NCBI GenBank assembly: GCA_958450365.1
Contig: CAUEEP010000925.1
Location: 868,001 to 932,000, forward strand
From: Mesorhabditis belari
Lineage: Eukaryota > Nematoda > Chromadorea > Rhabditida > Rhabditidae
Length of the DNA stretch: 64,000 nt
Direction of reading: 5' to 3'
In this document: one piece after another, positions 12,201-27,200 of the stretch
Numbering within the stretch: position 1 is the stretch's first letter
How the letters are laid out: every line of letters starts with the position of its first letter
Notes under the pieces: model-generated
Told to the model about the DNA's origin: nothing
What the model saw: the letters and a program-made list of their open reading frames with translations, nothing else
The model's database searches: none
Translations under genes and position numbers: made by a program

Positions 12201-15200
12201 CATAAGATCAAAAAATCCAATCTAAACCATTGTTGCAAGTGCAAAACAAGCTTTTTTTTTCTTCAACACTCACAAGATTTTCAGCAAATTCTCAAGAGGA
12301 AACGAATTCCACACAAAACAAATCCGATTTTGTGTCCTTTTCCCTCAAAAAAAAGTGATGTCTTCTCCCTAAATGACGTCACTTTTTCCTTTCTCGAGTC
12401 TTTGACGCTCAATTTTTCCTTGCAATCCCCTTTTTTTCGACTCATATCCCTCAAATTTCGTGAAAAATCTTCTTCTTCTTTAAAAGTAAAGTGAAAAAGC
12501 ATTAAGATTTAGATAAGGGATTGGCTAAATGTAGTTTGAGCTCTCGATTTTCTTGCAGTAATATTGGGTTGGGGAGATCCTACCACGAAAGAGGAATCCG
12601 CAAATTACCTGTAAAATGGGCAGAAGTCGTCAATAATAATGGAAATGATTTGGAATGAATTCATGGTTTTATTTTCAATAAATTTTAGTTCAAAGTCCGG
12701 CAGTTTTCAATTCACCAACCCGATTTATCAAAAAGCTGCTCGATACGAAATTATGCAAAGTGGAAAATTTGATTACGATTATATTCCAATTTTTCGCTTT
12801 AGGGAATATTCCCCATGTTTCTCCTTCAATAATTCAAATCTTGAACTTGAGTCTTCTTGGATTTGTTAGTCTAGTCTAGTCAAATTAGTCTAGTAAAAGT
12901 ATTAATGTCTCTTAAAAGCTTTCCTTATTTGCCGACGCTTTCCTTATTTGCCGACGCTTTTCTTATTTGCCGACGCTATTAGGGCTTGTAGCCTAATCTA
13001 GACATACGCACTATAAACTATCGACTAAAACTATTGGGTTGGGGAGAATGAGTCGGCGCCGAAAATCAAAAAAACGTGTAAAACTTCTATTCGACTTCGT
13101 CAAATAATATGCGTTTGATATGAGTAGAATGGTTAACTAATTCTCTACAAAATCACATTTAAAAGAAAATTCAAACAGCGCCTCCGCTCAAGAAAAAGCC
13201 ATTTTTTCACAAAAACTACAAACTGTGATCTAGAAAAAAACCATTGGTGGGATCTTCCTGCAAATTTGGCAACTTAAGTAATTCAATGTGCTCTATCTTT
13301 TTTATATAAACACCAAAGAAGGTTTATGTGAAAGAAACTGTTCAAATGATGAGTCGGACTCTTTGCCATTTTAACCAGCTGCGTTTGGAAGTTCATAAAC
13401 TCCACGAAAGAAAAGCTTTGTGGAATCTCTCAAAAGTGATTTTGTAGAGAAATAGTGGATCCTTTTGATCAAACCAAACGTATGTTTAAAGAAGGCTTTA
13501 TGTGTGCAAAAAGTCCCTTTAAAGTTTGGCGCCGACTCATTCTCCCCAACCCAATAGCGAGAATTCGCTAGAAAGTGAAGGCTTTGGCGCCAATTCGGCT
13601 CAAAGTACACTACGAGTATGATTTTGGCTGAATGGAAGAAAAACCTTGCAAAGAAATTATAGAATTGTGCAATTGAGCAAGTGCATCAAGAGGCGCTTGT
13701 AAAACTTGTAAGACTTGGCAGAGCCGCCAAAAAGACTGTAAAACACTTGACTCCTTTTTTTCAGGCAGCCCAAGCCCAGTACCATCACATGCGAGAAGGG
13801 AATCTGCCCCGAGACAGCAAATGTGTCGTCTGCAAAAAGGTTTGTGACTAGAATAATATAAATACATTTATTCACATGAATAATATGGCAAAAACAATAC
13901 AATACAAAAGCCCGTAAGCCCTAAATGTAAGGAAGAACAAAACCCAAAAAAAGAATCAGAGGGGGAATGAACCCTTGACCTCTCAACTAAGAAACAAGGC
14001 TTTTAGCCAGTCGGCCATAGCTACTGTGGCCATAGCTAATTTGTTTGTAATTTGTTAATAGACTGGCTCCAGTAATTTGTTAATAGACTTGCTTACCAGT
14101 CAAAATTGGAAGAAAACAAAAACTCGCTACGAAGGGTTTTGCCTGAATCTTTTGAGGAGAATTTCTTGTCGCCGTGGCGCAGTCGGCAGTGCGCCTGGCT
14201 ACAGCCCACATGAGCCGGGTTCGACTCCTAGTTGTGTTGTGACTTTTGCTTTTTTAAAAAAACGAAATACCAGCTGCACAACTATATAGAATTCTAAGTC
14301 TAGCAAACTAAAAATCATATAAATCGGCCCACGAGGAGCCGAGAAATCGCGAGTATAGACGGACGGACAGACGGACAGACACTTCCATTTTATATAGTCG
14401 ATGGATGCAGTGTGAAACCAAGTGCCATTTTTCAGGTTTGCTCCTCGAGCGAGTGCCTAGCGGGGATGCGATGCGAGTGGTGTGGGCAAACGGTGAGACT
14501 TGAACTTCTCTTGTCTTCTCTTGTCTTCTCTTGTCTACTCTTGACTAGCAAAATCTCTTAGTCTACTTGACAGCACTAAACGGAGAACTTGAGGACTAAA
14601 AACAAAGCTAGAAAGCTGATCTTTGTCATTACTTTTCAAGCACTTGTACCAAGATTATTGTTCAGCATTTGCGCAATTCAGTGGTTCGACTAGGTGCCTA
14701 AATCAAGCTAAAGAGTTACCAAAACTTATCTTATCTTAGAATAGAATAGCTTAGAGTTTATCAAAACTAATTTAGCCTTGAATCACTTTAATAAAAGTTC
14801 TGTTTGTATCCCGAACAAAAGAAACCAACTTTCACAAGACAAAATAAGAGAAAATTCTGACTAAATAAGAAAAGAGGCGTCCTTATATACGCACGAAATT
14901 TTCTAGAGTACGATATTTCTGGTGTCCTATTAGATTGCGGCTTTTTGGTGACTTGTCGTCACAGGCTTACGGAATAGCTAAAAGAAAATAGCAATACTAG
15001 GGCCGGAGATTACTTCCATTAGATCCGGATTACTATTTTTGTGTGATCTTCCTTTAAAAACGATTATAATTCACAAATTTCCAGGCGCACGCGCTCTGCT
15101 ACCGCCAAATGCACGAAATGTGCGATTTGGGTCTCCTGCAAAAGATCATGCTTCCGCCGAACTCGTTAACGATCCCACGAAACGAGCTCCCGATGGAAAA

Positions 15201-18200
15201 ACTCCTGAATATCACGGCTTCCGAGCAAACGGCCGCCCGTAAGGGTCACTGGTCTTACCCATCCTTCTACCACATTTATCTATGATTTTGTAGATTCATT
15301 CATTGAGATTGAGTCTTTTTTGAGAATCCTAGATGAAAATGAGATCTAATTATAAGCGCTAGGGACTTTTTACAGTAAGTTGATTACAGTAATTAGCTAA
15401 GCGGTGATCCAGCTACTCCTGAAACCTGAATTGAAAGCTGGGAACTGAATCCTGAAGCTAGTCCTGAAGCTAATCCTGAAACTAATCCTAAAGCTAATCC
15501 TAAAGCTAGTCCTGAAACCGAATACAGTAATAGGCCTAAATCTTACAGTATAGTTTATTCGACTTACAGTAGCCTACACCACAATTACCGTAATCCTCAG
15601 AGTCTACGCTAAGCTAATGACCTAGTTACCGTAATCCAGACCCTTGTTAAACTATGGCACAGTTACAGTAACCCAGAGATTGACCCGGCTACCGTAATCC
15701 GTCCTGAAACCGTAGTCCATCCTGATATAGTCCTAGATCTAACTACAGTAGCCCGGTAACTCTTGTCATTGTTTAGAAATTGAATGCTAAGTTTCGTTAG
15801 AATTATTCTACAAACCGATTTGACTTACGGTAGCTTTCCCATGACTTAAAAGACCCACATTTTTCACTGGTTATCGGACATTTGATACGCGCCCCCGCCC
15901 CTTTTGCCATTGTCTAACTTTGAGCTCAAATATCTTGGCTTTGGGCTATCCAATTTCAATATCCTTTGTATCATTGGATGCGTCAAGTCTTTCTCTATCG
16001 ATTGGTATTTCAAGAACTATTTCAATTGAACAGCCTAAAACCAAGAAATTTGAGCTCAAAGTTAGCCAATAGGGCGCCGTCGTCCCCCCCCCCCCCTTTG
16101 GCAATATCTTGTATGTTGTCCAATGTTTTCCAACAATGGGCTTGGCATGTTGTACGTTTTTCGCTCAAGAGCCAATGGCAAAGGTGGCGAATGTCCCACA
16201 ATCTTTTGCACTACCGTAATCCGTAATTATCGCATGAAGCTCCGATAGTAGTGATTTGTCTGTTTTTGCCCAAAGATTAGATCTATACCTTTATAGATTG
16301 AATTTTAGTTGAATGTTGAAGTTGTTTTTTTTAAAACAAGACACTTTCAGTCTCTTCACCGTGCAAGATCACCGCCGACGATGTCTCATCGGGTGGAGAT
16401 GAAACGAAAGAAAAAGAGGATTATGAGGTGAGTGAGGGGGAGAAGATTCGATATCAGAAAGTACATAGAAACTGTTAGCTCTTTTTCTAATAGGTTTTAG
16501 AGCATAAAATCTCGTATAGTAAACGGAATCCGAAAGAAAAGATGACTTTATCGGTGACTAGTACGCCACGACTTGTACAAACTGATCCTGATAGTACACC
16601 CGTTCAGTTAAATAACTAAATACTCATACAAACAAAATTTCCTATAAAACATAAACAACACTTTCTTTCTCATTTCGCTGCTTACAATCTATTTCTCCCC
16701 TTAGTTTTCCTTAATTTTGTTCGTCGAGTCTCTAACGGTCGATTTGATGTAACAAAATCTAATCTTAGGCTTTATTAAATCCAGAAACTATGCCTTATCA
16801 TTTAAATTTGTCATTTCCTCGGCTTGAGCTGCGCTAGTGAAACTCCTTAGTCGAAAATGTAGAAAAGCGGCGACATGACAAATTTGCTGGTGAGATTCCG
16901 ACTAGCGCTCATTCAAAAGCTTGTAAAATGAGTTGTATAACTCCAATCGGGAAGCTTTTAATACCAAAATGTAGCCAAGATTACGGGCTACAATTCTCTA
17001 TATAACACTTGCCACTTTTCGAATAAATTACACATTTCCCAGCTAATTTTTCAAAAGTTGTTCCTAGAATTATAAACCGCAAAATTTAAAGTTTAAAATT
17101 CTTCTTTATGAGAATTTACTTTTAAGTAAGTAGTCAGTAAGTAATCAAATAATCACCTATTTTCTTTTGATTATCATTAGATATTGATTAGCAATCAAAT
17201 AATCACCCTTTCGTTGTTTATTAACTATTCTGGTTGCTGATTGAACAATGCAATGGATTAATCTTTAAAAACTAAGTTAAACTTAGTTAAACTTGTAAAG
17301 AAATATTCTTTACGTGCTTGGTACTCTTTACTCAAGACATTTCTTGCTTCGAGATGACTGATCTCACTTGAACTAAAACACTTTATTCAATAGCCGACTG
17401 ACTCGGACGACGACTGACTGACTGACAATAGCCGACTGACTGGGCTCTAACTTTAGCAATTTTCACACAAAATCGACAATTGAATTAAAAGCGACGATAA
17501 AAACAGAAACAATTTCGTCCTAATTACGACGAAACTTTCACACCATGAAAGGAAAGCAGCAAATGAACAACAGTTGCCTTATGCGCAACTGTTTACCAAC
17601 AGGCTTTAACAGAAGATATTCAGCTAACAAGCTACAAAACAATAAATGATTTGGGGCGCGAAATAGAATGAAGGCGCACGGATTCCCGCAATACTTTTTC
17701 AATTTTTAGGCTCTCAGAGTTAGGTAACTTTTTAGTGTCTATTCACCACAAAACTTTCATTTCAACTCTTTTCCAGGTACTCCGAATATTCGACGGAAAC
17801 AATTCCCTCCGAAATCAAGTGTTCCGAACAGCTTCTGTCCCCAAAACGGCTTCCGTTCAACAGATTCGCGACTCGGCTCTGCGACGATTTCACATTCAGG
17901 ACAACCCGGATAACTACTATGTCACTCAAGTCACAAATGATTGTAAGTTTTAACAAATCCTTTATTCACTGTGTATGTGTATTTTATTTTGGAAATTTCT
18001 TTTTTAGTGACCGGTGAGGAGGAGTCGCTGGAAGACCCAGTTCCGCTGCGGAACGTGAAACGACCAGAGGGTCGACGTGCGCAAATTTTCCTTCGATATC
18101 GAGATGATCCCGATAAGGCAATAGTGAAGATATATGGAGGATGGTTACGGTAAGTCAAGGGGAAAGGCACATGGTTTAAAATTGAATCGGAATAGGTCCA

Positions 18201-21200
18201 ATATTTCGTAGTAGACTTGTAACGAAAACATTTGTCGATCCTTTTTTGCCGTTGGCAATTTAGGGTTTTTCATTTTTTTCTCAGCACCAACCCTTTACTT
18301 TTGACTATTTTGACTGTCATTTGATGCAAGATTGCGCATCGAATGACACCAAAATCAACTCAAAATTTAATATCCATGCAAAGTTGTTGGCTAAAAACCG
18401 AAACCCCGTCCATTATGGGCGGGACTTAACCTTTTGCCTCATAACTTTGGATGGTTATTATATTTTGAGTTGATTTTGGTATCATTCGACGCGCAATTTT
18501 GTTCTGCATCAAATGACATGAGGCAAAGGATTAAGTCCCGCCCATAATGGACGGGGTTTAGGCTTTAACCAACAACTTTGCATGGATATTGTATTTTGAG
18601 TTCATTTTGATATCATTCGACGCGCAATTTTATTCTGCAACGAACGATAGCCAAAATAGTCAAAAGCAAAGGGTTGTTGCTGACAAGAGCATGAAAAATC
18701 TTTAATTGCCAGCGGCAAAAAAAGAACCGACCGATTTTTTCGTTACAAGTCTAGCGTGTTGGGCCTGTAGCGCAATTTGGCTTACTGTTATCCGTAAAAT
18801 GCATTTAGATCTTGATTTATTTTTAACTCTATCAACGATAGCGTCCTCTTTTAAACCGATACTCTAAATTTTCAGAATCCCGGTCACTTTCTGCACGATG
18901 ACAGTGACGAAAGAGACTGTTCAAGATGTGATCTCCGATTCGCTCGACCATTTCGGATTGGATCGAAAAACGTGGAATCGGTAAAAATTGGTTTAATTAA
19001 AACGAAAATGCTTGTTTCACTTGCTTGTTTCAAAAATAGCACTTGTTTTCCTTGAATTCACTAGCCAATCAGACAGCCAACGTCAATTGAAATGAGGCAT
19101 TCGATTTCTCAGAGTTGCACCAATTTCTCCAATCAATTTCATCGTCAAAAGACAATTTTAAACCTGTAATCAGTAGGGTTTTTAAAAATTGAATATCTTT
19201 CTCTATACTCATCCGATATTCATCCGAATTTCCAGTTACAATCTCATCGAAGTCTCGCTTGAGCGTGGCGTGGTCGAGCGCACGTGTAATCAACAAGAGA
19301 CCATGCTGCAATTAGTGCGGAACTTGAGAAAGGTCAGTTCTTCAGCAAACATTCTAGTAAAATGAAAACATGATAGCAATCCTTTATTTAAACCCTATTA
19401 GATAGTTGAACACTCGAAATTGAGCTGAAGTAGGCAGATCAAATGAGATGAGCATTAGACTAGACCTGCTTAACGAGTCCGGGCAAAATTTTCAGACACT
19501 CTGCCTCGCTCTTCGATTTTTTTACTACCAAAAGCTCCGTCGAGCATGAAACCCAGTTCCCCCGCAAGCCCTTATTTTAGGCTTCATTTTGATACTAAAC
19601 ATGACTAGTTTCTGTTTTGCTATTCGTTAGATTTCGATCAATCTCTCGCCGGACTCGATAAGCTTAATAAGTCCAAAAAAATTTTTATCTAAAAGGATCG
19701 AAATCTAAAGAATGACAAAACAGAACCTAGTTATGTTTAGTATCAAAATGAAGCTTAAAATCAAGGCTTGCGGGGGAAATGGGTTTCATGTCGAGGGCTT
19801 TTGTAAAAGAATCGAAAAGCGAGGCAGACTGTCTGAAAATTTTGCCCGGACTCGTTAAGCTACTTTGCGGCCATTTTTCTTGTACTAAACAGCAATTTTT
19901 CTAGAAGTTTTTTATACCATCGTGTCGCCCAATTGAAGGGCCACATTTTAATACCAGACTCGCACAAAGCGAAGGCTCTGGTAAATGGCAATTCGATTCG
20001 GCGCAAATTTTCGTTTTTGCACAGCGGCGCAATCTTCATGCTCCCGTCTTATCCACTATACCATCAAGTCACGTTTGGGGATCCGTGAGAGAACCCTTAT
20101 TTGGCTCTAAATCTAATATTTGGCATCCCTATCTGGCTCTAAATCTAATATTTAGCATCCCTATCTGGCTTTAAATTTCCGCATTTTCACCGCAAAAACT
20201 TAAAGCACGTAGAGCTTTTTATAGAAAGCCATTTTACAAAAACGGAAAGCAGATTCGGAATCAGCTTGAATGAATCGGATCCGATCGAATCTGACCGGAT
20301 CTGATTCATTCAATGGCTTATCTCATTTGGCCACATCCTACCGTTACCTTTCCCTTGTTAGGTTAGGGTTGAAAGTTGCCGGGGTAGGCTACTTTGCGCC
20401 AAATTTTTTGCGCAACAGGGTCATTTGCGCAACTCGCCATAACTTTCTTCTAAGTGGGCCAATGTTGCGCAAAGTGTGGCCAATGTTGCCCTGTTGCGCA
20501 AAAAAAATTTGGCGGAAATTAGCCTACCCCAAGTTACCCTTACAATTAGATCTCAAAATATTTTGATTTTGAAAAAAAAAACTCACCTCTTCTCCAGGAT
20601 TCCCTCCGTCGCTACCATGTCGTTCGTTTCTATGTTCAAGAGAAAGAAGATCCACACGATCACGCAGTTTTCGTCGGAAATCTTCCCGTTTCACTTGCTC
20701 AACGACAATATGAAAGGATTCTGCTCAAGCTGCTTGGTGCTAAAGGTTTGTGCGAAAATTTTTGGACTTCTATGCAGTTTAACTTATTTTCAAGTCGACT
20801 ACTCATTCATAACATTCATAAAGTTAATATTGTACTGAAAAGTTATTGCCTATTGGGGGGAAAATTCTCTGTTCTTTTAAATAAACTCGCAAATTCTTCC
20901 AGAGAAACCCTTCACGGCGATCGGTCCAATCTATTTCGAGTACGGTTCCCTAGTCATCACTTTTAACACGCCGAAAGCTGCCTCAGCAGCCGTGCATCGA
21001 CTACAGAATGCCGTTTATGAGGACAAGAAGCTCATCGTTTTGTGTCTACCAAATGTACAGGTGAGCGGGCGGTGAAGAAATTGAAACTAAAAAAGAAAAG
21101 AACTGTACAAGAGCGGACTTTTTATCAATCTAAACTTTGAGATTCGTGCTAAAATAGTAAAAATTGGTTTTTGCTCTCATTTACTTATTTAATTTAAGCA

Positions 21201-24200
21201 AGTTTAATACTCTTTGGAAATCCTTTTTTGCTAAAAAGCAAACAACTTAACCAAATCTAAGCCAATTTCAGCCCAAAATGCTTCCCCCCGAATCGGAGCC
21301 ACTACTCGTTTTGGTGAACGTGAAAAGTGGTGGATGTCAGGGCACTGAATTGGTTAAATCTTTCCGAAAACTTCTCAACCCTTTCCAAGTGTTTGATGTG
21401 TTGAAGGGTGGACCGCTTGTTGGGTGAGTTGATTTAAACACTAAAAAATTCGTTTCTTTAACATCAACTAAGCGTCAAAATCAATTCCTTGCTTCCACAA
21501 CCTGAAGTCATTTTTTATTTAAAAACAATGACAACTCTTTATAAACAAATGAAAACGGCAAGTGGAAAAAAAACGTAAAATTAACAGAGGCTTAATGATT
21601 CCAAATAATTTGAAAAGGCAAATAGATCAAGAAAAACCTGTAAAGAACCAACAAAGCAAAACAATGGCTTTAAAATAATCCCCGGTGAAAATCACTTCTC
21701 ATTTTCGGTCTGTGCAGGAACATATTTTGCAAAAAATCTATTTAAAGGTTCGCCGCCAAGCATGTAGATACAATCCCTTCCATCATCGATTTTCTTTCGA
21801 AAGCATTTAAAAGGTTCGCTTGGCATGCTTCCGTATGCGCGTGTCCTCGCATATTCCTTGCGAGTCCTATCCGCCACATCAAAAATCTTTTTGGCTTCGT
21901 CACCATTTTGAAGCAGCGGTGTGTTCAGGGAAAAAAATGAGCCTGTGCGTTCCAAAAACCAGAAGAAAATGACGGCATTTCGATTTTGACTAGGAATTCC
22001 GTGCGTGAAAATCCAAGGAATCACCAATCCTTTCGAACTAGAAGGAAATGTCGGCTCCTTTTTGATACGCAAAAGAATCCTCTTAGCGTTTGTTTGCGAA
22101 AGGAGCCTGTGAAAAACTGTAAACTGACTGATGAAAATTCGAAAAGAGATCTCATTGCAATCCTTGAGCCGACCCCCAATGAGATTTGAGAGAAAATGAT
22201 AATACGAATCATTTCCATTGGAAATGTATCCAGAGAGATCCAAATCGATTCGTTCGGTGAATTGTCCCTTAAAATTTCCCAAAATTTTCCACCAATCCCT
22301 CTCAAAGTACTGATGCCTTATCTCGCCAATCGATTCCAGCGCGGAATACAGTTTGGTCGCTAGTTGCGACTCGATTTCACAAGGGTCATGTCGCGCCTTT
22401 TTGTAGAAATCCAAAATCGAACAGCTTCGGATCCTTTTGAAGAAATTTGAGCAAAAGCGGAGGTCGAAAATCACGGGATTTGAACTTGGAAAGCGGTAGA
22501 CTTCAACAATATATACTGGGTAAAAAACGATCGAATGAACGTGTTTCCCGAAAATCCTCCAAGGTTCGCTGAGAAGAATCGATCGAAATTTTCCGTCAGC
22601 TTTCATCAATTGAATAACATCGAATGGATCCATTTGCTCGATTACTTCTAACATCAGATCGTAGCAAAGCTTTTCCATCGGAAAGTTGATCAGATTCGGC
22701 ATCGCAGATGAAAATTCGGCCATTCTACCTGAAAATAGAAAGATTAGTAAAAAATTGGAAAAATGTCCGGAACAGAATGAAAAACGATATGGTGTTATAC
22801 TTCCCCAATATATTGACTTGTCATATGTCTTATACATGAAAGACAGAGCAAAACGTAAAGTTAACAAAGGCGTGACAAAAACTAAACAAAATTGATTGCA
22901 AATTGAAAAGCCGAATCGGGCAAGTAAATAAGTTATCCAAAAGTAACAAAATCTGTAAAAGAGTCAACAAAGCAAAACAATCACTTTAAAATCATCACCG
23001 GTGAAAATCAATTCTCATTTTTGTTGACATGACGAGTTTCGGGAAAGTTCTTGATCCAATTGTCAATTTCAACTGTCTCCGGCCATTGCACGAAAAAAGC
23101 GGCTTCTTTATTTTCACTCGGAATTCTGGAATTCAGAATCAACTCCATTGTCGATCCGACATTTTTGGCAAAATACAGTCGTCGCGATTGGCTTCGAAGT
23201 GCCGATAACTGTTGGTACATCCAATGAGATCCTTTGGCAATTTTGAAGCCTTCCACTGATCAAAGACAACAAAAGTTGTTGCTCCTCCAATGATGCTCGA
23301 TCGGTGACTTTTAAATTTTCCAAACAAAGCAAGTAATTCCCCAAACAATTCCAACGAACATATTTGATCATCACACTCAACTCGTCGACTTGTTTCAAAT
23401 TGGAGAAAGTCTTCTTGAGTGCCGAAAGTTCCTTTTAATCAATGTCGGAAGAGTGAACTCGTGAAATGGTCAAAACTGAACATCGTTCAACCTGTGACAA
23501 GAGAAGGACATCCAAATAGAGATTGAAATAAAGAGGAGTTGATTCAGGGAATTTCGTGGCAAGAAGGATGCAGGCTGTATAATTCCAACTTCCATCTCCA
23601 ACATCCCAATGTTCTTCTTTTTTGATGCCAATTGAATGGATTTGTTTTCCAAAAAATTCGTGCTGGTTTCTGGAGAAGCATCCATCGAAATCTTCTGCCA
23701 ACTTTCATCATTTTCGGAATTCGGGCACATCTTTTGGCTCCAATTCATCGATTACTTCCAAAACCAGATCGTAGTAGAGTTTGCCCATCGGAAAGTTGAG
23801 TAGATTGGGGATCTCGAATGGAAACTCGCCCATTCTACCTGAAAATTGAAAGATTAGAAAAGCACAATCAGTAAATATATGGCAGAAAAGTTGCCTACAG
23901 AACAAAATCAATCAACAAGGTGGGGACAAATGCCGGTTTTTAGCCAAAGTTTGATAAAATCTTTGATTTCTCTAAAACTTGCGATGATCTTTAGTGCATA
24001 AACAACAATAATCAAAGTTTTACATCTAAAAGGAGCTAAAATTGACTCAAAAGATTTCAACAGTTCTACCATTCTACCTGAAAATTGAAAGATTAGTAAG
24101 GGATTAAAGAACCGTATCAGGAAAAAAATGTAAAGTGGACTACCGTGGGCATTACAACGCAGCGCTAAAACTATAAGACTTCAAACGTTAAAAAACATAT

Positions 24201-27200
24201 ACATATGACATGCATATCGAAGTGAATGTATTCAAAAATATAGGTGCCCTCCCAACCAGCAAAGTACCGAAAATTTAATTGGCGCAAGAATGAAAATTTT
24301 TCGGTTCATTGCGTTTTTTACTTTTTGTAATTTACCGTAGTCACTTTGGGGCAACTTTTAGAATTCACGGGATTTTAGCGTAAACCTAACACGTAACGTA
24401 AACCGTAAACGTAAGCGCTTTTTAAATTTTTTTGATTCAATATCCAATTTTCAGGCTCTACGTTTTCCGAAACATTCCAAAGTACAAGATTTTGGCGTGT
24501 GGTGGCGATGGGACGATCGGATGGGTGTTGCAATGTCTGGATATCGCGAAACAGGTAGGGAAAGAGGCGATAAGTGACGTAAAGCATTTGAAGTATTTGA
24601 ATCTATTTTGTTTGACTTAGGAACTTTACGATGAAAAGATCTTTAAGATCTAAAATAATGATCTAGAATTGAATTGTTGATAAATTGGGGCATTAATATC
24701 AAAATCGCACTTGGCATTTAAAGCCAAGCTCTTTATTTGAACTTTTCGGAATCTTTTTCGCTCATTGGTTGACTTACTCGGGTTCTGGATTTGCTGAATC
24801 CGCTGTTCTGGATTTGCTGAATCAAAATATACCAAAAATTCATTATCAAGTACCGTTAAGCGCAAAAGACTGAACGCTACAGCAATTCTACTATAACTCT
24901 GTTATAGTTTGCGATTCTAAACCCATAACTTAACTAACAAAAATGCATCTAAACAAGTCTGGCTTCGAATTTCAGATTAGCAAAATGATAAAATGATGAC
25001 TGACTATCTTTGAGTAACAATATACAGTAAGATTGATTGTAACAGTTAATATTATATTACTTTTTCCATTCCAGGACGCCGCCTGTTTCTCGCCTCCTTG
25101 CGGAATCGTTCCACTTGGCACCGGAAATGACTTGGCTCGAGTGCTGAGATGGGGTGGTGGATATACGGGAGAAGAAAACCCTCTGGATATCTTGAAAGAT
25201 GTGATTGAAGCGGATGAAGTGAGACTGGATCGATGGGCTGTCGTGTTTCACGAGGAGGAGAGGTGAGTTGGGATTCGCTTTTGCTCAAAAGTTGCTTTTT
25301 CATTGAGTTTTCAGTTTTGCAAGGGTAACACTGTTACGCCAAGACAATAGGGCTTGTAAAATATATAGTTTTGATAATGTTTAATGTTTAATCAGGGCAA
25401 GAACAATCCAAAATTGACTTGCAAACTTTTTCTGAACGTTGACTCAGACTAAAGAATGTTTCAGCTGCCGTAATCTGACCAACTACAATAGCTTTGATCT
25501 ATCTTGAATTAGTTGTTGTATACGGTCAACTATTTGGGCTAGGGTTACGGTAGCTTTACCTTACGGTAGCTTTAGCTTACGGTAACTGGGTCAAATGTCT
25601 CAGGAAAAGAGCTGACACGGAAAGTTTAAAGTCTAAAATTAGCTAAAAAGTCTAAAAGTAAAAAGCTTTTTACTGATTTACTCTGTCTTCTGAATATTAA
25701 GCATTTTACTATTAAAGCTAGCACTAAACGACTCATTTTGAGCATTTTATAAGCTTGGCTTGACAACTGGCAACTTGGCTTGACAACTGGCAGCTTGACT
25801 TGACAACTGGCAGCTTGGCCTGACAACTGGCAACTTGGCTACCAGCAGATCCGTAGAATAAGGCCAAAATATTACTATGTCATCAGTAAACTATTTTTTT
25901 TCTTATTTTCAAACTTACAAATGAATCTGATCAATTTCCAGAACTCAACCCCCAACCGCGCCCACTCCCGAAGGCTCAGCCGAGGCTGAGGGTATGATGA
26001 ACAATCCAGAAGATCAAACATCAATGATCATCATGAATAACTATTTCGGAATCGGGATCGATGCCGATGTTTGTCTGAAGTTTCATAACAAGGTCGGTGA
26101 ACAAAGCTTCTTTAGCTCGCTTCTTTAGCTTCTTTATCAAATCTACGACCAATTTAAATCATTCGAGCTGAAAATTGAAGTCCAACTTCAAAAACAAATT
26201 TCATTGCTTTGCTTTTACTTTCATTGCTTTCATTGCTTTCATTGCTCTTGTTTTGCATTGCAGAAAACAAGTAACTTCAACAAAAGCTTTCAACAAAAAC
26301 TTTCCGCTATTTGAATTACAATTGAGACTTTGATTGGCTGTTTGATTTTATCTAACAAAAACAAATCTTTAGCGTGACGCAAACCCGGAAAAATTTCAAT
26401 CCCGCCTCTTCAACAAGACTCAATACGTGAAAATCGGTCTTCAAAAAGCTCTCTTCGAGCGAACGTGTAAAGATTTGTGGAAAAGGATCGAGTTGGAAGT
26501 CGATGGAAAGGTAAAGAGAGGAGTAGATGAGTTGAAAGCTATCGAACTCTTTTTATTACTAGTTTCCCAGATTATCCACCTTTTAGAAAATAGAGTAGAA
26601 AACAGAACAGTGTAGGCTTTAAACTTATGACTGATCTTGCTGATCTTGATCTTGCTAATGATTCTAGAACTTTTTCAGATCATTGAATTGCCGAACATTG
26701 AAGGAATCATTGTGTTAAATCTTCTCTCGTGGGGAAGCGGAGCGAATCCGTGGGGAACAGCGAAAGAAGACGAGAATTTCTCGAAACCCACGCATTATGA
26801 TGGATTGTTAGAGGTACGATAGTCTTATTCAATAACATAAAACAACTTTACAAACATAGAACAACCATTCACCGTTCTCTTTACCATCAACATCTCATTC
26901 AGGTTGTCGGTGTCTCGGATGTTTCTCGATTAGGGTTGATTCAGTCAAAGCTGGCCGCCGGGATCCGAATTGCACAGGGCGGAAGTGTCAGTTTTAAAAT
27001 GAAGCTAAGGGTTATTCATGAAGGGCTATTCAAGGCCTGCCTCCAGGGTTATATAGGAGGCAGGACTAACAAGGGAATGATCCAAACTGGAGCTGATGTT
27101 TCAGGATAAGCTCGTCGGATAGGCGGATAAACATCAGTCGGATATGCGCATTCCAAATATCTATTCAATTTTTGCCCAAATTAAAATCCTGACGAGAAAA

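Noticed and set aside
12177..12502. 105- and 73-residue overlapping ORFs on opposite strands
   Set aside because: T-rich intronic sequence with no splice context or family pattern.
26987..27060. Extension of dgk-1 exon 22 past 26986
   Set aside because: It reads into VSF and a stop in the accessory domain, whereas GTCAGT at 26987 gives a join that matches the family.
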